Below, one piece after another: positions 1-5,211 of a DNA stretch of 6,761 nt. Where the stretch lies: positions 1 to 6,761 of the forward strand of contig CANHKH010000184.1 in assembly GCA_947460165.1 (NCBI GenBank). Reading direction: 5' to 3'. A model generated the notes under the pieces. That model had not been told where the DNA came from, searched no databases, and saw only the letters and a list, made by a program, of their open reading frames with translations. The translations under genes were made by a program, and so were the position numbers. Source of the stretch: Comamonadaceae bacterium. GTDB taxonomy: Bacteria; Pseudomonadota; Gammaproteobacteria; Burkholderiales; Burkholderiaceae_C. Every line of letters starts with the position of its first letter. The first letter of the stretch is position 1.

Positions 1-2604
1 GATGGCACTTACACCGAAGTGCCCTTGCTAGGCGGCAGCGGCGCGGGGGCCCTGGCCACCATCGTGGTCTCTGGAGGCGCGGTCACATCGGTCACGCTGA
101 CCGGCACCGGTGCCGGTTACCGGGCGGGTGAGAGTCTCAGCGCGCCCAGCTACATGCTGGGCAGCGCTGGGCGCGCGATCCAGGCGTTTTCCATCCCCGT
201 GGCACAGACCACCGAACTCGAAGGCCTGAGCATCGATGGCGCGCAGGATGTGACCTTCGGCCAGGCCGTGACGGTGGCCGGCGATCTGGTGATCCATGCC
301 GATGGCGTGGTGCGCTTTGCCAGCAGCCTGAACCTGTTGCAGGGCGGGCGGCTGATCATCAGCGGCGCCAGCCAGGTGGTGTTCGAGTCCGGCGTCACGC
401 TGGCCGGTGGCGATGTGCAGATCGACGCCCGTGGGGCCATCGTGGTCGGAGCCACCCTGGATGCCGGCAGCGGCAAGATCCATTTGGCGGCGGCCACCGA
501 CCACATCACGCTGGGTCTGGTGCAAAGCCGCGCCGGCGTCGAGCTCATGGCCTTGGCTGGCTCCATCCTGGACGGCAATGGCAGTGCGCTCAATGTCCGC
601 GCCACCGAGCTCAAGCTGGTGGCCGGCCAAGGCGTGGGTTCCCTGGGCCTGGCGCCTGACGCGATCGAAACCCAGGTGGGCACCCTGAGCGCCCGCGCCG
701 GCGCCGGTGGCATCTACCTGGTCGAGGCCGATGCGCTGAGCTTGGGCACGGTCGGTGCACAGTCGGGCCTGGCCACCACAGGCGGCGGCAGCATCGTGCT
801 GCGCACGGTGGCGGGCAGCCTCACGGTAGATGCCCTCGGCGGCGGCGCCCAAAATGCGGCGGCCGTGCAGGCCGATGGTCAGGGGCGCGTTCTGCTCATG
901 GCGCTGGATCCTGCCAGCGACATCACGCTGCGCGCCGACGTGCGCAGTGGCAGCGGTGCTGTCAGTGTGTTGGCTGGCGGCCATCTGAACCTGATCGACG
1001 GCGCTGATGTGCGCACCGGTCTGGGTGGCACCCTGGATTTGGTGGCGGGCAGCGGCTCTATCGCAAGGAGTCCCGACAGTGCGCTGCTCGGTGGCAGCGG
1101 CGACATCATTGTGCAGGCTGCGGGCAGCATCGCGACCACATCGGCGCAAACCACGGGCACGGTCACCTTCAGGCCGCAGACCAGCCTGAGCCTGGATGAG
1201 CGCGATGTGGCGCCCATGGTGCTCAGTGGTGGCACTGCCGCCGCCATCGATGAAAACAGTGGTCCCCAGCAGTTGATTTACAGGGCTCGCTCAAGCGATT
1301 TTTCCGACCTCAGTGCGACCACCAGCTACAGCCTGAAGGATGGCAGCGATGGCGCCGCCTTCAGCATCAACGCCAGCACAGGCGCGGTCACCCTCACGGC
1401 CAACCCCAACTTCGAAACCCAGCCCAGCTACAGCTTCACCGTGGTCGCCACCGACGCGGCGGGCAACGCCAGCGAGCAGGCCGTGGTCTTGGGGATCAAC
1501 AACCTGGACGAGCTCGCGCCCACGATCACGTCCAGTGCTCAAGCGGTGGCCAAGGTCCGCACCGGTGGTGCACCGCAGCCGGTTTACACCCCAAAGGCGG
1601 TGGATGTGGGCGACGGCAGCACGGGCTTGCTTGGCTTGAGTCTCAAGCCTGGCAGCGATCCCGCGCTGCACATTGACGAACTCACGGGCGAGCTGGTGTT
1701 GACCGGCCAGCCTCAGCGCCGTCCCTATGTCTTTACCTTGGTCGCCACCGATGCTGCGGGCAACCGCAGCGAGCAGCTGTGCAGCTTGCGGATCACGATG
1801 GTGGGCGCAGGCCTGCAGGCCTATGACGCTGCGCGCCAGATCGAAGTCATCAGCGCGGACAATGGCAGCATCAGCTTTGTGCTGGAAGGTGATCGCGTGA
1901 TGCTGGATGCAAGCCAGCTGGCCTGGGTGGCGCACACCTTGATGGGCGACGACCCGCCTCCGGTGGCCCAGCCTGTGGCTCAGCCGGTGGAGCGTTCGGC
2001 CACGCAGCCGCGCGATCTGGTGAAGTGGGCCTTGTCCGAGCCCGTGAGCGTGGGTGTCGCAGCCAGGCTCGAGGCGCTGGGAGCGACGGCCTCGCCTGAA
2101 CAATCGGCCAGCACGCAGATGTTGGCCATGCCCGACCTCAGCAGCGCACGCTCGACGTCTGCAGAGCCTAGCCAGACGCCCCCATCGCCCCCAGCGACCG
2201 TGCCCGCGCCAGCCGAGCCGCCAGCCGATGCAGGTCAACCCGTGCAACCTGCGGCGCCTACAGTGCCGACAACGCCAACAGCCCCGGCGGCCCCGACAGC
2301 GCGCAGTGAGCCCTTGTTCCCGGGCATGGCCGTGCGTGCACCGGTTGGCCCGTTGGACACCGGGGAGGGCCCTGGTGGGGCCTTCGATGAGGCAGCAGAC
2401 CTGACCAGCCCGATGGCCAAGGGCTTCGGTTCGGTGCTGGCGGGTCTGTACGCCAGGCTCAAGTCGCTGGCAACGGGTTCACGGCCTGAGCCGCTTGCAC
2501 CGCCGGATGCAGAACTGGCGGATCAGGCCCCGCCCCAGGCGGGGCCCGGAGCAGGTGCCGACTTGCCCACTGGTCGCGGCAGCAATGCCGCCCCTGGCGC
2601 ATGA
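1..2604 (+). CDS. Giant repeat-rich surface/secreted protein (adhesin-like), 3' part only
   Basis: Frame 1 is open from the first base, so the true start lies upstream; the GTG at 19 is just an internal valine codon. The visible 867 residues fall into layers. Residues 1-50 form a Gly/Ser/Thr/Val unit (DGTYTEVPLLGGSGAG...) of a type common in large bacterial repeat proteins. Residues about 74-400 are short beta-strand repeats of filamentous-haemagglutinin style (GSGKIHLAAATDHITLG, GGGSIVLRTVAGSLTVDA), suggesting a beta-helix. Residues about 415-600 hold two cadherin/Ig-like repeats, each ending in ATDAAGN-x-SEQ. Residues about 650-770 are Pro/Ala/Gln-rich, followed by a small C-terminal segment. 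I see no cysteine-rich, LPXTG, PEP-CTERM, RTX nonapeptide or barrel domain. The likely role is an exported adhesin or matrix protein. The TolC/adaptor operon 121 bases downstream makes type I-like export plausible, but that is inferred. The exact family is not identified. Confidence 0.85.
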   Translation, partial: DGTYTEVPLLGGSGAGALATIVVSGGAVTSVTLTGTGAGYRAGESLSAPSYMLGSAGRAIQAFSIPVAQTTELEGLSIDGAQDVTFGQAVTVAGDLVIHADGVVRFASSLNLLQGGRLIISGASQVVFESGVTLAGGDVQIDARGAIVVGATLDAGSGKIHLAAATDHITLGLVQSRAGVELMALAGSILDGNGSALNVRATELKLVAGQGVGSLGLAPDAIETQVGTLSARAGAGGIYLVEADALSLGTVGAQSGLATTGGGSIVLRTVAGSLTVDALGGGAQNAAAVQADGQGRVLLMALDPASDITLRADVRSGSGAVSVLAGGHLNLIDGADVRTGLGGTLDLVAGSGSIARSPDSALLGGSGDIIVQAAGSIATTSAQTTGTVTFRPQTSLSLDERDVAPMVLSGGTAAAIDENSGPQQLIYRARSSDFSDLSATTSYSLKDGSDGAAFSINASTGAVTLTANPNFETQPSYSFTVVATDAAGNASEQAVVLGINNLDELAPTITSSAQAVAKVRTGGAPQPVYTPKAVDVGDGSTGLLGLSLKPGSDPALHIDELTGELVLTGQPQRRPYVFTLVATDAAGNRSEQLCSLRITMVGAGLQAYDAARQIEVISADNGSISFVLEGDRVMLDASQLAWVAHTLMGDDPPPVAQPVAQPVERSATQPRDLVKWALSEPVSVGVAARLEALGATASPEQSASTQMLAMPDLSSARSTSAEPSQTPPSPPATVPAPAEPPADAGQPVQPAAPTVPTTPTAPAAPTARSEPLFPGMAVRAPVGPLDTGEGPGGAFDEAADLTSPMAKGFGSVLAGLYARLKSLATGSRPEPLAPPDAELADQAPPQAGPGAGADLPTGRGSNAAPGA
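1240..1800 (+). repeat. Tandem pair of cadherin/Ig-like domain repeats within the giant protein
   Basis: Two successive domains of the large protein share a closing motif, V-A-T-D-A-A-G-N-x-S-E-Q, at 1444-1479 and 1741-1776. The two 36-base copies differ at only four positions and lie exactly 297 bases (99 codons) apart, which gives the repeat period. The first unit has the typical bacterial cadherin-like pattern: an I-D-E-N start, F-S-I-N-A-S-T-G-A-V-T in the middle, then Y-S-F-T-V-V-A-T-D. The second unit keeps L-H-I-D-E-L-T-G-E-L-V-L and Y-V-F-T-L-V-A-T-D. The acidic and Asn positions are compatible with calcium binding between repeats, which is a property of the family rather than something shown here. 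Confidence 0.75.
1951..2310 (+). other. Pro/Ala-rich low-complexity linker near the C terminus of the giant protein
   Basis: The encoded stretch runs from the repeated VAQPVAQPV motif through a long segment dominated by Pro, Ala, Thr and Gln (for example PTVPTTPTAPAAPTA). It is predicted to be disordered and extended. It separates the folded repeats from a short C-terminal block containing an amphipathic-looking piece (MAKGFGSVLAGLYARLKSLA, encoded at about 2413-2472). Such linkers often span the wall or envelope or hold a secretion signal away from folded domains; which applies here is not visible. Confidence 0.65.
2526..2546 (+). other. Perfect 9-bp GC hairpin at the 3' end of the giant gene
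   Basis: GGCCCCGCC at 2526-2534 is the exact reverse complement of GGCGGGGCC at 2538-2546, with a three-base loop (CCA). All nine pairs are G-C, so the RNA stem should be very stable. It lies inside the coding region, 58 bases before the stop, and is not followed by a T-run, so it does not read as a normal intrinsic terminator. It could protect or pause the transcript, or be a by-product of GC-rich coding (it encodes QAPPQAGP). Confidence 0.5.
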
Positions 2605-2725
2605 GCGCCGCTTCCTGCGGGGGCTGGCTGCCCGTGGAGGGGGCGTCAAGCTTTTTCCCCGGACGGCCTTCAATACGCTTTTTTGTTTTCCATGCAAGTG
2701 CACCGCACATGAGGATGTTTGAAAA
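2605..2725 (+). promoter_or_regulatory. Intergenic leader before the tolC-like gene, AT-enriched, with ribosome binding site
   Basis: The first third of this 121-base gap is GC-rich like the genes, but from about 2648 it becomes clearly more AT-rich, with a T-run at 2679-2684 and another at 2686-2689. This is the largest gap in the window and the only sensible place for a promoter of the export operon, although I cannot point to a convincing -35/-10 pair. A small inverted repeat, GTGC-acc-GCAC (2698-2708), sits directly upstream of a GAGGA ribosome binding site (2711-2715) that lies ten bases before the ATG. No good hairpin precedes the T-runs, so I do not call a terminator. Confidence 0.4.
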
Positions 2726-4312
2726 ATGACTGATATTTTCCAATTTCAAGGGCCGCGGTCTGCCACTGCAGGGCTGCCTCAACGGCTGGCATTGAGCCGC
2801 TGCATGTTGCTGTTGCTCGCCGCTGGCGCGATAGGCGGGTCGGGTGCCTCATGGTCCCAAACGCCAGCGCCGCAGCCGGGGGCGGCGGCGGTGGTGCCCA
2901 CGGAGCTGAGCCTGCCGCAATTCGTCAGGCAGGTGCTGCTGGCCAACAAGGCGGTGCGGTCCAAGCGCAATGAGCAGGAACTCGCTGATGCGGCAGTCGG
3001 TCGGGCGGGCTCTGCCTTTCAGCCACAGATCGAGTTGGCCGCGCTCAATGGTCGCAGCCGTGTGCAAAACACCCCCGAGGAGGAGTTGCTGCGCCAGGGT
3101 CTGGGTCAGTACGAGCGCAAGGGTCAGGACTTGACGGCGGGTCTGAGCGGTTTGCTGCCGTCCGGGGCCAAGGTCGAGGTCAAGAGCACGATGTCGCGCT
3201 TTTTGACCAACATCAACGAGAACCTTCGCGGCTCAGACGCCTATGACTACAAGACCTTTTACGGCTTGAGCGTGACCCAGCCGCTGGCCCGCGATGCAGG
3301 TGTCGAGGTGACCGGCTCGCGCGTGCGTGTGGCCGAACTCGACGCCGATGCGGCGCGCCAAGCCACCGCCGACACCGAATCGAGCACGGTGGCTGACGCC
3401 GTGCTGTCCTACCTCGATCTGGGCTTGGCACAGCAGCGCCTGGCCGCCTGGAATGAAAAGATCGCCATGGCCCAGCGACTGGCGGCTGATGCCCGGTCGC
3501 TGGCCAAGCTCGGGCGGCTTGCTGAAACCGAGATCTGGGAGGTCGAAAACAACTTGGCGCGCTACCGCGCTGGCGCCAGCGAGGCCCAGCAGGCTCTGGT
3601 GGAGCGCATCAACAAACTGCGTGGGCTGCTGCTGCTGGGGGCGACCGACGGTTGGGCGCCGCTGCGCGCGGCCGATGCACTGCCGCAGGTCAGCCAGACC
3701 CAGCTCGACCTGGAGCAAGACTTGCAGACAGCGCGTGTGAAACGCCCCGACTACCGCATGCGCCAACTGATGCTTGAACGCGAGGGCGTGCAACTGGCCT
3801 TCGCTCAGAACCAATTGCTGCCGCGCGTCGACCTGGTGGCCAGTTATGGCCTCAATGGATTGGCGCCCTCGCTGCAGCCCTCATTGGCCTTGAACCGGAC
3901 CAACGGATTTCCGACCTGGTCCGCTGGCCTGCGGGTCAATGTGCCGCTGGGGGAAAACCGCCTGGCCGCCGCCGACCTGAGGGCGGCTCAGGTTCGCCGG
4001 GATGACGCTCAGCTGAGCCTCAAAGCCGTGGAGTCCGCACTGGCCAATGACATTGACAGCAGCCACGCGGTGATTCGCAGCAGCATTGAGCGCCACCGCT
4101 TGTTCGCCGAAATCGCCGACCGCGAGGCCCGCCTGGTGCAGGCGCTGCGCCAAAGGCTGCTGGCCGGACGCGGCGAGATGCGCGAGCTGCTGATCAGCGA
4201 AGAGCGGGTGATCAACAGCCGCACCGCCATGCAGGAGCAGGCCGTGGCCAACGCCAAGGGCTTGACCTTGCTGGCTTTGGCGCAGGGCACTTTGCTGGAG
4301 CGCTTTCCTTGA
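2726..4312 (+). CDS. TolC-family outer-membrane efflux/secretion channel protein
   Basis: The 528-residue product has the length and layout of TolC-type outer-membrane factors, which trimerise into a beta-barrel plus a periplasmic alpha-helical tunnel. A signal peptide is visible: basic residues R20 and R25, a hydrophobic core (MLLLLAAGAIGG, from residue 27) and likely cleavage around residues 41-45. There is no lipobox, so it is not an OprM-type lipoprotein. Two OEP repeats follow: about 61-260 (starting ELSLPQFVRQVLLANKAVRSK) and about 328-525 (DLEQDLQTARVKRPDYRMRQL, with LPRVDLVASYGLNG leading into a barrel-type segment). Long Ala/Gln/Arg/Glu-rich helices lie between. The ATG at 2726 is preferred because GAGGA lies ten bases upstream; the ATG encoding residue 27 would remove the basic n-region and has no clear ribosome site. 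It is the first gene of an overlapping export operon. The substrate is unknown. Confidence 0.93.
   Translation: MTDIFQFQGPRSATAGLPQRLALSRCMLLLLAAGAIGGSGASWSQTPAPQPGAAAVVPTELSLPQFVRQVLLANKAVRSKRNEQELADAAVGRAGSAFQPQIELAALNGRSRVQNTPEEELLRQGLGQYERKGQDLTAGLSGLLPSGAKVEVKSTMSRFLTNINENLRGSDAYDYKTFYGLSVTQPLARDAGVEVTGSRVRVAELDADAARQATADTESSTVADAVLSYLDLGLAQQRLAAWNEKIAMAQRLAADARSLAKLGRLAETEIWEVENNLARYRAGASEAQQALVERINKLRGLLLLGATDGWAPLRAADALPQVSQTQLDLEQDLQTARVKRPDYRMRQLMLEREGVQLAFAQNQLLPRVDLVASYGLNGLAPSLQPSLALNRTNGFPTWSAGLRVNVPLGENRLAAADLRAAQVRRDDAQLSLKAVESALANDIDSSHAVIRSSIERHRLFAEIADREARLVQALRQRLLAGRGEMRELLISEERVINSRTAMQEQAVANAKGLTLLALAQGTLLERFP
4297..4312 (+). promoter_or_regulatory. Ribosome site and TTGA stop/start overlap coupling the channel and adaptor genes
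   Basis: GGAG (4297-4300) lies eight bases before a TTG start at 4309, and the TGA stop of the channel gene occupies 4310-4312. This arrangement supports translational coupling and favours the rare TTG over the ATG at 4363, which has only weak ribosome-site sequence before it. Confidence 0.55.
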
Positions 4313-5211
4313 GCAACGATATCAAGCCGAGAACCTGGCGCAGGGCTGGTGTGGGCCTGCGCATGCGGGCGGTCTGGCTGCTGCTGATGGCCCTGGCCGG
4401 TCCTGCGTCGGCGCAACTGGTGATCAGCGGCATCACCCGGGCCCGGCTCGACCTCAAGCTGAGTCTGCCGGTGGCTGGCCGAGTCGAGCAGCTGACGGTG
4501 AACGAGGGTGACCAAGTCCGCAAGGGCGACGTGATCTTGTCCCTGGACAAAACGCTAGAGGCGCTGGAGGTCGACAGGCGCAAGCTGCTGCTCGACGATG
4601 TGTCCAAGCTTGGCGAATTGCGCCAGCGCGAGGCCGTGCTGCGGGATCAAGTGGCCAACGCCCGCAGTCTGCTGGCGACCCAGTTGGTGTCTCGCAAGCA
4701 AGTCGAAGACGAGGAGATGGTGCACCGCGATGTGTTGGCGCAGCTCGGTGGGCTGGAGATGGCCAAAAAGCGTGAACGGGTCGAGTACGAGCTGGCGCAG
4801 GAGGCGCTGGCGCGTCGCATCCTGCGCGCCCCGGCCGATGGCACCATCGCCAAGATCAACTTCAGGGTGGGCGAGAGCCTGGCCGCCAACGATGCGGCAG
4901 TCAGCCTGGTAGACACCACCAAGGTTCGCTTTGTGGGCAACTTACCAGCCACCGCAGCGGCGCGCCTGAATGTGGGCATGACCGGGCGCGTGGCGCTGGC
5001 CCGCGAGGGCGGCGAAATGGTGCGCCAGGCCAGAATCAGTTTTGTCTCGCCGCTGACCGATGCGGCCAGCGGTCTGGTCGAGGTGATCGCCGAATTTGAC
5101 AATGCGGACAAATCCGTCAGACCGGGCATCGCCGGGCAGATGCCCATCCAATGGAGTGCGGCACGCGCGGGCGCGCCCATGGCGAGGCTGGCGTCCGACG
5201 CCAAGCCATGA
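4309..5211 (+). CDS. Periplasmic adaptor subunit (HlyD/AcrA-type membrane fusion protein)
   Basis: This 300-residue protein links an inner-membrane exporter to the TolC-like channel. In order it has: a signal peptide (MRAVWLLLMALAGPASA, residues 19-35, with an A-S-A/Q cleavage site); the first lipoyl half-motif (LPVAGRVEQLTVNEGDQVRKGD, residues 53-74); a coiled-coil hairpin of about 85 residues (84-170); the second lipoyl half (ILRAPADGTIAKI, from 171); and a beta-barrel domain (about 205-285). The hairpin tip LLATQLVS (121-128) resembles the TolC-contact tip of AcrA, keeping its Leu and Ser spacing. The start is probably the TTG at 4309: it overlaps the upstream stop as TTGA and has GGAG at 4297-4300. 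An in-frame ATG at 4363 would give a shorter, equally good signal peptide. There is no membrane anchor, so the mature protein should be soluble and periplasmic. Confidence 0.9.
   Translation: MSNDIKPRTWRRAGVGLRMRAVWLLLMALAGPASAQLVISGITRARLDLKLSLPVAGRVEQLTVNEGDQVRKGDVILSLDKTLEALEVDRRKLLLDDVSKLGELRQREAVLRDQVANARSLLATQLVSRKQVEDEEMVHRDVLAQLGGLEMAKKRERVEYELAQEALARRILRAPADGTIAKINFRVGESLAANDAAVSLVDTTKVRFVGNLPATAAARLNVGMTGRVALAREGGEMVRQARISFVSPLTDAASGLVEVIAEFDNADKSVRPGIAGQMPIQWSAARAGAPMARLASDAKP
5208..5211 (+). promoter_or_regulatory. ATGA overlap coupling the two adaptor genes
   Basis: The start codon (5208-5210) and the upstream stop (5209-5211) share bases. The nearest purine-rich stretch, GAGG at 5184-5187, is about 20 bases away and too far to be a good ribosome site, so translation of the sensor-adaptor probably depends on ribosomes finishing the upstream adaptor. 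This should hold the two adaptors to a linked ratio. Confidence 0.6.

Noticed and set aside
19..21. GTG at 19 as the start of the giant protein
   Set aside because: The frame is open to base 1, and the residues before it (DGTYTE) belong to the same repeat unit as those after it, so the gene begins upstream of the window.
28..1149. Antisense open frame (373 codons) opposite the giant protein gene
   Set aside because: It is a shadow of GC-rich coding: the product is rich in His, Gln, Arg and Ala without any fold-like pattern, while the + strand frame has coherent beta repeats.
1291..2247. Antisense open frame (318 codons)
   Set aside because: It shows the same Arg/His/Gly-rich shadow composition and overlaps the well-supported cadherin-like region on the + strand.
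2605..2690. Rho-independent terminator ending at the T-runs (2652-2656 or 2679-2689)
   Set aside because: I searched for a stem directly before each T-run and found only 4-bp pairings with long or unpaired loops, which is not enough to call a terminator.
2495..2722. Small + strand frame bridging the end of the giant gene and the tolC-like leader
   Set aside because: Half of it overlaps the giant gene in another frame, no ribosome site precedes it, and the product has no recognisable features.
2709..2729. Six-codon mini-frame (MRMFEK) whose stop overlaps the tolC-like ATG as ATGA
   Set aside because: It could be a coupling leader peptide, but its ATG overlaps the GAGGA site used by the main gene and it has no ribosome site of its own; chance is the simpler explanation.
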